This document shows positions 23,773 to 30,992 of a DNA stretch of 30,992 bases, one piece after another (position 1 is the first letter of the stretch; every line of letters starts with the position of its first letter). The notes beneath the pieces were generated by a model. That model was given only the letters and a program-made list of their open reading frames with translations. It was not told the origin of the DNA and did no database searches. The translations under genes were made by a program, and so were the position numbers. The DNA is from Actinomyces sp. ICM47 (GTDB lineage: Bacteria; Actinomycetota; Actinomycetes; Actinomycetales; Actinomycetaceae). The stretch covers positions 1 through 30,992 of the forward strand of contig NZ_ALCA01000084.1 of assembly GCF_000278725.1 (NCBI RefSeq). The letters are read 5' to 3'.

Positions 23773-25077
23773 GTGACCTCGCCCTATGCCCCCTCCTCCC
23801 CCGCAGCGGGGACCGCACACGCTGCCGCGCGGCCGCCCGCCGCGAAAGCCGCCGACACGACGCGGGATAATCCGTGGCCGCTGCGCAGGCTGACAGAGAA
23901 CATCAAGGTGTACGTGGACCGCATGAGTCCCCTGTGGGTGGAGGGCCAGGTCGTCGAGTACAAGGTGCGCCCGGGCGCGAAGATGCACTTTTTGACGCTG
24001 CGCGACCTGGAGACGGACACGTCGATGACGGTGACCGCATGGGCGGGCGTCATGGATTCCACGCCGCTCACCGAAGGTGCACGCGTGGTGACGCGAGTGA
24101 AACCCGTGTTTTGGGAGCGCTCGGGCCGACTCAACCTGCAGGCGGCGGAGATTCACCTCCAGGGCGTCGGCGACCTGCTGGCCCAGATTGAGGCACTGCG
24201 CGCCCGCCTGGCCGCCGAAGGCCTCTTCTCGGACGCGCGCAAGAAACCCCTGCCATTCCTGCCGCGCACGATTGGGCTGATCTGTGGTCGGGGCGCGAAG
24301 GCGAAAGACGACGTGGTCGTCAACGCCTCGGATCGCTGGCCAGACGCGCGCTTCGAGATCCGTGAGGTCGCCGTCCAGGGCGATCACTGCGTGCCCGAAG
24401 TGGGACGAGCACTGCTCGAGCTGGACGCCATGGAGGACGTGGACGTCATCGTGATCGCGCGCGGCGGCGGAGCGGTCGAGGACCTCCTCCCCTTCTCCGA
24501 CGAACGCCTCGTGCGTGCGGTCGCGGATGCCCGCACCCCCGTCGTGTCCGCCATCGGACACGAGGGTGACTCTCCCCTGCTGGACCTCGTCGCGGATTAC
24601 CGCGCCTCAACCCCGACGGACGCGGCGCGCCGCATCGTCCCGGACCGTGCCCGCGAGCGCGACGGTGTCGCCCAAGCCGTCTCCCGTATGCGTGGAGCGT
24701 TGGCCGGTCGCCTCATGACGGAGCGCTCGCACCTGTCGCTCCTGACGTCGCGGCCGGTTCTCCAGGGGCCGGGGGCCATCGTCGACGGGCATCGCGCGGC
24801 CCTCGATCAGCGCGTGACCGCGCTGCGCACGGCGGTCGAGCGCCGCCTGGCGTCGGAGCGTCAGAGTCTGACCCGTGCGCGCGCCACGCTGACTGCCCTG
24901 TCCCCGCAGGCGACGCTGGATCGCGGCTACGCGCTGCTGAAGACCCCGTCGGGCCAGCTCATCACTTCCTCGGCACAGGTGAAGAAGGGGGACCTCATCG
25001 AAGGCATCCTCGCGTCTGGCCGCATGGTCGCTCAGGTCGTGGGTGCCACCGCCCCCACTGCGCCAACCGAATCGTGA
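23773..25077 (+). CDS. xseA: Exodeoxyribonuclease VII large subunit
   Basis: XseA with XseB degrades single-stranded DNA from both ends into short oligonucleotides. The 434-residue product has the N-terminal OB-fold (PWPLRRLTENIKVYVDRMSP, then LWVEGQVVEYKVRPGAKMHF) and the catalytic core with RTIGLICGRGAKAKDD, VIARGGGAVEDLLPFSDE and SAIGHEGDSPLLDLVADYRA, followed by coiled-coil helices and the C-terminal LDRGYALLKTPSGQLITSSA. The start GTG 23773 is chosen because the opening 35 residues (Pro/Ala rich) already precede the fold; a longer frame to 23671 has no better ribosome site. xseB follows 58 bases downstream. Confidence 0.94.
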   Translation: MTSPYAPSSPAAGTAHAAARPPAAKAADTTRDNPWPLRRLTENIKVYVDRMSPLWVEGQVVEYKVRPGAKMHFLTLRDLETDTSMTVTAWAGVMDSTPLTEGARVVTRVKPVFWERSGRLNLQAAEIHLQGVGDLLAQIEALRARLAAEGLFSDARKKPLPFLPRTIGLICGRGAKAKDDVVVNASDRWPDARFEIREVAVQGDHCVPEVGRALLELDAMEDVDVIVIARGGGAVEDLLPFSDERLVRAVADARTPVVSAIGHEGDSPLLDLVADYRASTPTDAARRIVPDRARERDGVAQAVSRMRGALAGRLMTERSHLSLLTSRPVLQGPGAIVDGHRAALDQRVTALRTAVERRLASERQSLTRARATLTALSPQATLDRGYALLKTPSGQLITSSAQVKKGDLIEGILASGRMVAQVVGATAPTAPTES

Positions 25078-25135
25078 CCCGGGACCTCAGCCCCGGCCTC
25101 GTCCCACCCGCGCATCAATCGTAAGGAACAACACA

Positions 25136-25366
25136 ATGACCCCGACCGATCAGCTTCCCGATCCTCAGTCCCTGGGATATGAGGCCGCGCGCGACGAATT
25201 GGTGCGTATTGTCCAGACACTTGAGAGTGGTCAAGCACCGTTGGAAGACACGCTGACGCTCTGGGAGCGCGGGGAAGCGCTGGCAGCTCGCTGCTCACAA
25301 ATCCTCGACGGGGCACAGTCTCGCCTGGCGGAGCGCACGGGGACGCAGGCGGTCGACGCCCGCTAG
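25136..25366 (+). CDS. xseB: Exodeoxyribonuclease VII small subunit
   Basis: The 76-residue product includes LGYEAARDELVRIVQTLESG, then APLEDTLTLWERGEALAARC, the hallmark helical hairpin of XseB (Y.EA...L..IV..LE.G..(P/S)LE..L.L(W/F)E.G..L...C). Several XseB subunits coat the coiled coil of XseA. Start 25136 follows AAGGAA eight bases upstream. It lies in the same operon as xseA and 42 bases before the PfkB kinase. Confidence 0.94.
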   Translation: MTPTDQLPDPQSLGYEAARDELVRIVQTLESGQAPLEDTLTLWERGEALAARCSQILDGAQSRLAERTGTQAVDAR

Positions 25367-25408
25367 GCTAGTTTCCGGACGTTTTCGGACCGCAAGCGAG
25401 GAGACCAG

Positions 25409-26341
25409 ATGACACAGTCCATCCCCCACGTGCTCGCAATCGGCGAAGCCCTCATCGATGTCATGATCACGCACGATCAGCCGGAGTTCCCCGTGGAAAT
25501 CCCGGGTGGATCCCCCGCGAACGTCGCGCTGACCCTCGGGCGGCTCGGACGGCCAGTTGAGCTGGCGACGTGGATCGGTTCGGACGCGCGTGGACGCCTC
25601 ATTGAGTTCCATATGGCCGATTCGGGCGTGCTCATCACCGACGCCTCGCGCGGCGCTTCGCACACGTCGTCCGCGTTGGCGCACCTGGACGCAAACGGTG
25701 CGGCCTCCTACACCTTCGACTTGGAGTGGGCACCCACCGCCCCCATCGAGGTTCCCGAGACAGCTCAGATCCTCGAGGCCGGTTCCATTTCGGCGATCAT
25801 TGAACCGGGCGCGTCGGCTGTCCTGGATGCGCTGGAGCGCGGACGCGAGCATGCACTCGTGTGCTTCGACCCGAACGCGCGCCCTTCGATCATGGGCGAT
25901 CCCGAGACGGCGCTCGCCTCGATTGAGCGCTTCATCGCTCTGTCCGACATCGTCAAGGTGTCGGACGAAGACATCGACTGGCTGACGGGCGGGGCTTCCA
26001 TCGACGAGGTCGTGGAGCGTTGGCTGGGCTTGGGTCCGTCGCTCGTGGTCGTTACGCGCGGCAAGCACGGTTGCCTGGTTGCCACGGCCTCGGGCCTGCG
26101 TTTCACGAAGACGCCGGGCGACGTCAAGGTCGTCGACACGGTCGGGGCGGGCGATTCCTTCATGGGCGGCATGATTGACGCTCTGTGGGGCATGGGACTG
26201 CGTGGCACCGGCGCACGCGAGGCGCTACGCGTCCTCCCGGAGGAACAGGTGCGCGCCATCATCGACCGCGCCAGCGCCGTGTCCGACGTGACCGTGTCAC
26301 GCAGCGGCGCAAATCCGCCCTGGGCGCACGAACTCGCTTGA
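25409..26341 (+). CDS. PfkB-family carbohydrate kinase, fructokinase-like
   Basis: The 310-residue protein has the N-terminal pattern IGEALIDVMI and GGSPANVALTLGRLGRPV (residues 33-50) and the C-terminal signature DTVGAGDSFMGGMIDALWGM (from 243), with D249 as catalytic base and the GAGD anion hole. Such enzymes phosphorylate a sugar at a primary hydroxyl with ATP. DPNARPSIMGD and VVVTRGKHGCLV fit fructokinases and related sugar kinases more than adenosine kinases, but the substrate cannot be read with certainty. GAGGAGAC precedes the ATG. The gene follows xseB closely and ends before a two-way terminator. Confidence 0.88.
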   Translation: MTQSIPHVLAIGEALIDVMITHDQPEFPVEIPGGSPANVALTLGRLGRPVELATWIGSDARGRLIEFHMADSGVLITDASRGASHTSSALAHLDANGAASYTFDLEWAPTAPIEVPETAQILEAGSISAIIEPGASAVLDALERGREHALVCFDPNARPSIMGDPETALASIERFIALSDIVKVSDEDIDWLTGGASIDEVVERWLGLGPSLVVVTRGKHGCLVATASGLRFTKTPGDVKVVDTVGAGDSFMGGMIDALWGMGLRGTGAREALRVLPEEQVRAIIDRASAVSDVTVSRSGANPPWAHELA

Positions 26342-26343
26342 GC

Positions 26344-26410
26344 AGGTGCCGTCTGGCACCTCCAGATTCACCAACGAGGCCGGGTCCCGTGATGGGGTCC
26401 CGGCCTCGTT
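26344..26410. terminator. Double hairpin between the convergent kinase and prenyltransferase genes
   Basis: AGGTGCC-GTCT-GGCACCT (26344-26361) is followed by AACGAGGCCGGG / CCCGGCCTCGTT (26373-26410). The second stem is long, symmetrical and suited to stopping transcription from both sides. Confidence 0.75.
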
Positions 26411-26425
26411 CGTTGGTGGGCGCGG

Positions 26426-27187
26426 CTACTTTCCCATGCGGCGCTCACGCTGGGCGTAGGAGCGCAGGGCGCGCAGGAAGTCGACGCGACGGAAGTCCGG
26501 CCAGTAGACCTCGCAGAAGTAGTATTCGGAGTGCACGGACTGCCACAGCATGAAGCCCGAAAGGCGCTGTTCGCCCGAGGTTCGGATGACGAGGTCGGGG
26601 TCGGGCTGGTCCTTCGTGTACACGTGGGCGGTGATGTCCGCGTCGGTGAAGGAGTCGGCGAGTTCATCGAGGGTGAGTCCCTTTGCCGCGGCCTCGCGCA
26701 TCATGGAGCGCACGGCCTCGGTAATCTCGTGGCGGCCACCGTAGCCGACCGCGACGTTGACGGTCATACCCTGCACGCTTGCGGTGCGCGCGACGGACGC
26801 ACGCAGATCCTCACTCACCTGCTCAGGCAGCAGAGCTAGGTCACCAACGACGGCCAGCTTCCAACGCCCCTGGTCCGCCAGGAGGGAGACGGCCTCGCAG
26901 ATGATGCGCAGCAGCTCACCCAGCTCGCCCTCGTCGCGCGCCAGGTTGTCGGTAGACAGAAGCCACAGCGTGACGATGGAGACCCCAGCGTCCTCGGACC
27001 AATCAAGAAACTCGGCGATCTTGCCGGCTCCCGCGCGGTGTCCCTGCGAGGCGGTTGCCCCCAGCGACTTCGCCCAGCGCCGATTTCCATCCAGGATGAC
27101 GCCGATGTGTTTGGGGACTGCTGCATCGGACAGCTCGGCTTTGAGGCGACGCTCGTACATGTCGTAGAGCATGTTCCACTGGCCCAT
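26426..27187 (-). CDS. uppS: Cis-prenyltransferase (isoprenyl diphosphate synthase, UppS family)
   Basis: This 253-residue protein carries HIGVILDGNRRWAKSLG (residues 27-43, with D33 binding magnesium and diphosphate), GHRAGAGKIAEFLDWSEDAG, VTLWLLSTDNLARDEGEL, VGYGGRHEITEAV and DPDLVIRTSGEQRLSGFMLW with YYFCEVYWPDFR. It condenses isopentenyl diphosphate in cis to make the lipid carrier of wall synthesis or its short-chain precursor. Actinobacteria often hold two such enzymes. The short N-terminus (MGQWNMLYDMYERRLKAELS) and divergent pairing with a hemolysin III gene recall the short-chain Z,E-farnesyl type (Rv1086-like), so the symbol is used in the broad sense. Start by convention at ATG 27187, after GGAGAGAC. 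Confidence 0.93.
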   Translation of the reverse strand: MGQWNMLYDMYERRLKAELSDAAVPKHIGVILDGNRRWAKSLGATASQGHRAGAGKIAEFLDWSEDAGVSIVTLWLLSTDNLARDEGELGELLRIICEAVSLLADQGRWKLAVVGDLALLPEQVSEDLRASVARTASVQGMTVNVAVGYGGRHEITEAVRSMMREAAAKGLTLDELADSFTDADITAHVYTKDQPDPDLVIRTSGEQRLSGFMLWQSVHSEYYFCEVYWPDFRRVDFLRALRSYAQRERRMGK

Positions 27188-27312
27188 GTCGTCTCTCCTT
27201 CGTGTCGCACAGGCCGAAGCGGCCTACTCTTATGACAGTAAGGGTATCGCGCCGTTCGTCACAGGGAAACAGAAATACTCTCGCAGTGCGAGAACATGCC
27301 GAACCCCGGAAT

Positions 27313-27341
27313 TTACGCCGTAGTAACCTACGGTAGCGTAA
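27313..27341. promoter_or_regulatory. Nested palindrome in the uppS / hemolysin III divergent region
   Basis: TTACGC-CGTAG-TAAC-CTACG-GTA-GCGTAA has an inner perfect repeat CCGTAG-TAAC-CTACGG (27318-27333) and outer arms TTACGC/GCGTAA. It ends 20 bases before the hemolysin III start codon, where a repressor of the TetR type could act. The regulator is not known. Confidence 0.5.
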
Positions 27342-27361
27342 GAAATTGATGAGGTGAAGAG

Positions 27362-28045
27362 ATGAAGATCGCATCGCTCACGCCCAAGCAGTGGGCGTCC
27401 GGACAGCTCGTCCAAATCAAGCCGAAGCTGCGCGGCTGGCTCCACCTGGCAGCCGCCCCCCTGTCGCTGGCCGCATCCATCGTGCTCGTGTGCCTGGCCC
27501 CCACGACCCCGACCAAAATCGGGTCGGCCGTCTATCTGGCATGCTCCCTCATTCTCTTCGGCGTCTCCGCGACCTACCACCGCTTCTACTGGGCCCCACG
27601 CTGGGAGATCATGTGGAAGCGGCTGGATCACTCCAACATTTTCCTACTCATCGCGGGCACTTACACGCCGCTGACCATCGCGCTCCTCAGCCGCTCCGAC
27701 GCCACGATCCTCCTGTCCGTCGTCTGGGGAGGCGCGATCATCGGCATCCTTCTCAACCTCTTCTGGCCCACCGCACCGCGCTGGCTCAGCACCCTCGTGT
27801 ACGTCGCCCTCGGCTGGGTCGCCGTCTGGTACCTGCCTCAGCTGTGGGCAGGAGGCGGCCCCGCCATCGTGTGGCTCATTGTCGCGGGCGGCGTCCTCTA
27901 CACGCTGGGAGCTGTCGTCTACGGCGCGAAGAAACCCGATCCCTCCCCCACCTGGTTCGGCTTCCACGAGATCTTCCACGCCTTCACCGTCGCCGCGTGG
28001 GCCTGCCACTGCATCGCCGTCTACCTGGCAGTCCTAGGTTCCTAA
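27362..28045 (+). CDS. Hemolysin III family (PAQR-like) membrane protein
   Basis: The 227-residue protein has seven predicted helices and the family marks LRGWLHLAAAPLSLAASIVL at the start, SATYHRFYW (S...H) after helix 2, WKRLDHSNIFLLIAGTYTPL (D-H-(S/A)-x-I-(F/Y)-x-L-I-A-G-(T/S)-Y-T-P) in the centre and FGFHEIFHAFTVAAWACHCI (H-x-x-x-H) near the end. These conserved His, Ser and Asp residues form a metal site in PAQR proteins. The biological role in bacteria is unclear, and the name does not mean it is a toxin here. GAGGTGAAGAG precedes the start. It is divergent from uppS across the palindromic operator-like site. Confidence 0.92.
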   Translation: MKIASLTPKQWASGQLVQIKPKLRGWLHLAAAPLSLAASIVLVCLAPTTPTKIGSAVYLACSLILFGVSATYHRFYWAPRWEIMWKRLDHSNIFLLIAGTYTPLTIALLSRSDATILLSVVWGGAIIGILLNLFWPTAPRWLSTLVYVALGWVAVWYLPQLWAGGGPAIVWLIVAGGVLYTLGAVVYGAKKPDPSPTWFGFHEIFHAFTVAAWACHCIAVYLAVLGS

Positions 28046-28090
28046 CGCGACGACCGCGCACGCCGACCACGTCGTCGTGCACATTGTTGC

Positions 28091-28131
28091 TACACTCAAC
28101 ACCGTGCGCGCCGACACCCACGTGTCGGCGC
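28091..28131 (+). promoter_or_regulatory. greA promoter -10 and 10-bp leader hairpin
   Basis: TACACT (28091-28096) fits a -10 box with transcription expected near 28103. A perfect hairpin GCGCCGACAC-CCAC-GTGTCGGCGC (28108-28131) then forms the first bases of the leader, ending 32 bases before the start codon. It could stabilise the mRNA, act in attenuation, or double as the terminator of the hemolysin III gene. Confidence 0.5.
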
Positions 28132-28163
28132 TCAATCGACTGACACACGTCAATGGAGGAACT

Positions 28164-28643
28164 ATGGCCGACACTCAATGGCTTACGCAGGCCCAGTACG
28201 ACCTGCTCGCGTACGAGCTCAAGGAACGCATCGAGGTCAAGCGAGTCGAGATCGCACGCCTCATCGATGCAGCCCGCCAGGAAGGCGACCTGCGCGAGAA
28301 CGGCGGCTACCACGCCGCGCGCAACGAGCAGTCCATGAACGAGACGCGCATCCAGGTCCTCCAGGAGATGCTCGAGCACGCCGAGGTTGGCGACACCCCC
28401 GCCGACGACGGCATCGTCGAACCCGGAATGGTTGTCACCGCCATCGTCGCCGGTCGCGAGCAGACGTTCCTGCTCGGCTCTCGCGACGCCGGAGGCGACC
28501 TGGGCATTCAGGTCTTCTCCGCGCAGGCGCCCCTCGGTGCCGCCGTCATCGGTCGCAAGGCAGGCGACAAGCTCTCCTTCGAGGCCCCCACCGGCCGCAT
28601 GATCGACGTCGAGATCATCGACGCCAAGCCTTTCGAAGGCTGA
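28164..28643 (+). CDS. greA: Transcription elongation factor GreA
   Basis: GreA rescues backtracked RNA polymerase by stimulating cleavage of the nascent RNA. The 159-residue protein has an N-terminal coiled coil with the tip loop GDLRENGGYHAARNEQ (from residue 41), in which D42 and E45 are the acidic residues entering the polymerase channel. The C-terminal FKBP-like domain (about 85-159) includes IVEPGMVVTAIVAGREQTFL and SFEAPTGRMIDVEIIDAKPF. AATGGAGGAAC gives a strong ribosome site (GGAGG). The gene stands alone, with its own promoter and a strong terminator behind it. Confidence 0.95.
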   Translation: MADTQWLTQAQYDLLAYELKERIEVKRVEIARLIDAARQEGDLRENGGYHAARNEQSMNETRIQVLQEMLEHAEVGDTPADDGIVEPGMVVTAIVAGREQTFLLGSRDAGGDLGIQVFSAQAPLGAAVIGRKAGDKLSFEAPTGRMIDVEIIDAKPFEG

Positions 28644-28685
28644 GCCTGCGCGCAGCGTTCGCGCTGCCGAGTGCTACATACGCGC

Positions 28686-28719
28686 CGAGTGGGTCCCACC
28701 ATCAGGTGGGACCCACTCG
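28686..28719. terminator. Terminator between greA and the AI-2E family gene
   Basis: CGAGTGGGTCCCACC-ATCA-GGTGGGACCCACTCG is a perfect 15-bp stem with a four-base loop, lying between two convergent genes. It should work for both strands. Confidence 0.8.
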
Positions 28720-28743
28720 CGTCTACGTATTCGAAGGGGAGGA

Positions 28744-30249
28744 TCAGACCTCCACGTGGGGCGTCGGGGGTTCGCCCGACTTCTCCCCCGCAGATTCGGC
28801 AACCGCACCTGAGGGGGCGGGCGCCTCCCGCTCCACGCGAACCTCGGCGTGAGCATCCACGGATGCCACGACCTCGTCCCCATCGGCCTCGAGGACCGAC
28901 GTGTAGGGACGCGTATCAGGCTTACCAGCGTACGTCGCGGCGATCTGCTTCTCGAGCGTTCCCGGGGGGCCTCCCGGCCGGTCCTGCGCCGTGGCCAACT
29001 CGGGCATTGGGTCGTAGCCGTGCAGGTACATGACCGTCGCATTAATGAAGGCCGCAATCGGCACGGAGAAGACCGCGCCCGCGATACCCGCGATCGCTGA
29101 TCCCGCGGTGATAACCAGCATGACGGCCACGGGATGCAGGGACACGGCGTTCGACATCATAAAGGGCTGCAAGATGTTGGACTCGATCTGCTGGACGACC
29201 ATGATGATGATCAGCATGATGATCGCCTTCGACAGACCGCCGTTCAGCGCAGCAACCATCACCGCGATGACACCCGAGGTCAAGGCACCCAGAATCGGCA
29301 CGAATGCCGCGAAGAACGTGATAACACCGATCGGGATGGCGAGCGGCACACCCAGGAAGAACGCGCCGAGCGCGATGCCGACCGCGTCGATGGCCGCCAC
29401 CTGAATCTGCGTACGAACGTAGGAGCCGAAGGTCGCCCAACCGCGGATCGCGCTCTCGTGGACGGGAACGCGCGCGGGAGCGGGCAGCAGGCGCACGCAC
29501 CACAGCCAGATCGAGCGCCCTTCCTTCAGGAAGAAGAACAGACAGAAAAGCATCGTCAGGCCGGAGGTGGCCAGCGTGCCCACCGACGACGTGATGTTGA
29601 GAGCACCGGTCGCCAGCGTCTCCTTGTTCGTGTTGAGCCAGTTCACCACCTCACTGCGCATCTGATCGGCCGCCTGGTTCAGCACCGTCGTGTCGATTTT
29701 GAGCGGGCCGTTCTTCAGGTAGTCGTTGGTCGAGATCATCTGGATGAGGGTGCCAAAGCCCTCCGCAGCCTGCACGGCCAGCTGCGGGACCTGCTGGATG
29801 AGCTCGGCGGCTGCCTGGCTCAGCGCCCCGGCAACGGCGAAGAAGAAGACGAGGAGGCCGACGGCTGCGGCCAGGGACGAGGGGAAGTGCAGCTTGCGCC
29901 GCATCCATGAGACGAGGGGTTCGAGCAGCACGGCGAGAGTCAAGGCAATCGCGACCGGCATGATGACGAGCGTGAGCCAGGCGGCGGCCCACAGGAAAGC
30001 GGTGACCAGCCCGACGACGACGAGCGTGCGCCACGAGAAGGCCGCGGCTACGCGCAGGGTACGCGGCACCAGGGCAGAGGCGTCAAGTTCATCGTGGTTT
30101 TCCTCGCGCACCGAGAGAACCACGGGGGCGGGAGTGTGCATCTCGCCGGAGAATGCTCCTCTTCCGGCGTTCTTCGCGGGTAGCGCTGCGTTCAGCCGTC
30201 CCATTAGGCCCGACAGATTCCAGCGCGGTCGTTTAGGTGCTGTAGCCAC
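28744..30249 (-). CDS. AI-2E family (PerM-like) membrane transporter
   Basis: The 501-residue protein has about eight helices. The first pair (WRTLVVVGLVTAFLWAAAWL, LVIMPVAIALTLAVLLEPLV) is followed by a helix near SSLAAAVGLLVFFFAVAGAL, a periplasmic amphipathic region (about 155-225) and the conserved C-terminal bundle with GVPLAIPIGVITFFAAFVPI LG, MLIIIMVVQQIESNILQPFM and LHPVAVMLVITAGSAIAGIA. The Q-x-(I/L)-E-x-(N/Y)-x-(I/L)-x-P block is the family signature. Members export small molecules or ions; the substrate here is not known, and the AI-2 name should not be taken literally. Start GTG 30249 follows AAGGAG six bases upstream; a GTG 18 bases earlier is less likely. The acidic, proline-rich cytoplasmic tails at both ends are low complexity. 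Confidence 0.88.
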   Translation of the reverse strand: MATAPKRPRWNLSGLMGRLNAALPAKNAGRGAFSGEMHTPAPVVLSVREENHDELDASALVPRTLRVAAAFSWRTLVVVGLVTAFLWAAAWLTLVIMPVAIALTLAVLLEPLVSWMRRKLHFPSSLAAAVGLLVFFFAVAGALSQAAAELIQQVPQLAVQAAEGFGTLIQMISTNDYLKNGPLKIDTTVLNQAADQMRSEVVNWLNTNKETLATGALNITSSVGTLATSGLTMLFCLFFFLKEGRSIWLWCVRLLPAPARVPVHESAIRGWATFGSYVRTQIQVAAIDAVGIALGAFFLGVPLAIPIGVITFFAAFVPILGALTSGVIAVMVAALNGGLSKAIIMLIIIMVVQQIESNILQPFMMSNAVSLHPVAVMLVITAGSAIAGIAGAVFSVPIAAFINATVMYLHGYDPMPELATAQDRPGGPPGTLEKQIAATYAGKPDTRPYTSVLEADGDEVVASVDAHAEVRVEREAPAPSGAVAESAGEKSGEPPTPHVEV

Positions 30250-30355
30250 TGGTTCTCCTTTTCTCACGCCCCAAGACTACCCGCGCCTGTCACTTTTTCC
30301 CGTCTTTACGCGCTCATCAGGCGCATGTGGGGGTGGCGGTGGTCAAATGTGAGAC

Positions 30356-30982
30356 ATGGATACTTTCTTTCGTCTGGCGAAGACGGGGGTCCGTTCCTCC
30401 GTACACGCCGTGTTTGGTACGCCTCTCATTGACGAGGCCGGGGCGGGCCAGGAGGTTATCTTCCTGGCCGCGGGGTGCTTCTGGGGTGTCGAGAAGGCAC
30501 TGTGGAATGCGCCCGGTGTTGTCTCGACGGCGGTGGGCTACATGGGCGGGCACTCCCCCGATCCGTCCTACCGGCAGGTGTGTTCGCATTCGACGGGCCA
30601 CGCGGAGACGGTGCGCGTCGTCTTCGATACGTCGGCGACCAGCGCGGCCGACCTGATCCGGCTCTTCTTCGAGATCCACGACCCCACGCAGGTGGGCGGC
30701 CAGGGAAACGACATCGGCGACCAGTATCGCTCGCAGATCTGGACGACCACACCCGACCAGCTGCGCGTCGGGCAGGCCCTGCGCGAGGCCTACCAGTCGG
30801 TGCTGAGCGCGCGCGGTTTCGGCCCGATCCAGACGGTGATATCTCCGGCTCCCTCGCCCGAGTCGAATGCCCGCTTCTGGCTCGCCGAGGAGTACCACCA
30901 GCAGTACCTGGCGAAGAATCCTGGCGGCTATGAGTGCCACGCTCGCACCGGGGTTGCCTGCCCGGCGCTTCCCCACGAGTAA
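30356..30982 (+). CDS. msrA: Peptide methionine sulfoxide reductase A
   Basis: MsrA reduces the S-form of methionine sulfoxide in proteins. The 208-residue product has AAGCFWGVEKALW with catalytic C41, then VGYMGGHSPDPSYRQVC, STGHAETVRVVFD, FFEIHDPTQVGGQGNDIGDQ YRS, and the C-terminal FWLAEEYHQQYLAKNPGGY. C194 and C202 in the tail (YECHARTGVAC) are candidates for resolving cysteines. About 30 residues precede the core, as in the longer bacterial form. The ribosome binding site is weak (GGTGGTC only), so the start is by frame and length. It is divergent from the transporter at 28744. Confidence 0.95.
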   Translation: MDTFFRLAKTGVRSSVHAVFGTPLIDEAGAGQEVIFLAAGCFWGVEKALWNAPGVVSTAVGYMGGHSPDPSYRQVCSHSTGHAETVRVVFDTSATSAADLIRLFFEIHDPTQVGGQGNDIGDQYRSQIWTTTPDQLRVGQALREAYQSVLSARGFGPIQTVISPAPSPESNARFWLAEEYHQQYLAKNPGGYECHARTGVACPALPHE

Positions 30983-30992
30983 TTGGAGGACG

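Noticed and set aside
21676..23776. Long plus-strand frames opposite paralogue B and ispH
   Set aside because: Shadow frames rich in Gly, Asp, Val and Arg, antisense to a gene with all cluster cysteines of IspH.

Overview
The window looks like part of a high-GC actinobacterial chromosome, most likely from the Actinomycetaceae (an Actinomyces/Schaalia-type organism). That placement is inferred from the high GC, the frequent GTG starts, an Asp23/AmaP-type envelope-stress operon, an LAXTG-type wall-anchor signal and the kinds of housekeeping genes present. No rRNA, tRNA or CRISPR array was seen.

Positions 1-6400 are an accessory and decaying region. A membrane-protein gene runs off the left edge. 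Next come a P27-type phage terminase small subunit and a phage-style S-adenosylmethionine synthetase gene with a 1-base frameshift, probably a prophage relic. An IS3-family element (2637-3960) separates these from an IS256-type transposase remnant and the N-terminus of a probable McrB-like restriction gene that carries a nonsense codon. Three toxin-antitoxin remnants or modules follow on the minus strand: an intact vapBC, a higA whose higB is almost gone, and a second vapBC whose toxin is frameshifted. Each is followed by a copy of the same ~40-bp repeat.

Positions 6700-9000 carry a plus-strand five-gene operon: two Asp23/Gls24 proteins, a DUF2273-like peptide, a DUF6286-like membrane protein and an AmaP-like anchor. 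Positions 9100-15500 are very GC-rich. They hold one intact large gene, an exported FG-GAP repeat protein with an LARTG wall signal and a DtxR/IdeR-like iron box, set among wrecks: a truncated ABC exporter, a truncated metal or heme binding protein, an aldo/keto reductase with at least five lesions, and a 15-codon rhodanese-like start.

A degenerate ISL3 element with perfect 25-bp inverted repeats (15577-17025) cuts a RloC/PrrC-like AAA ATPase, probably a lost defence gene. From about 18400 onward the sequence is mostly stable core: ychF, two tandem paralogues of unknown function, ispH, xseA-xseB, a PfkB sugar kinase, a cis-prenyltransferase, a hemolysin III-type membrane protein, greA, an AI-2E family transporter and msrA. 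The unknown pair arose by tandem duplication that also copied the last codons of ispH; a relic of that ispH tail still lies between the two copies. This pair is the most unusual intact gene content in the window.
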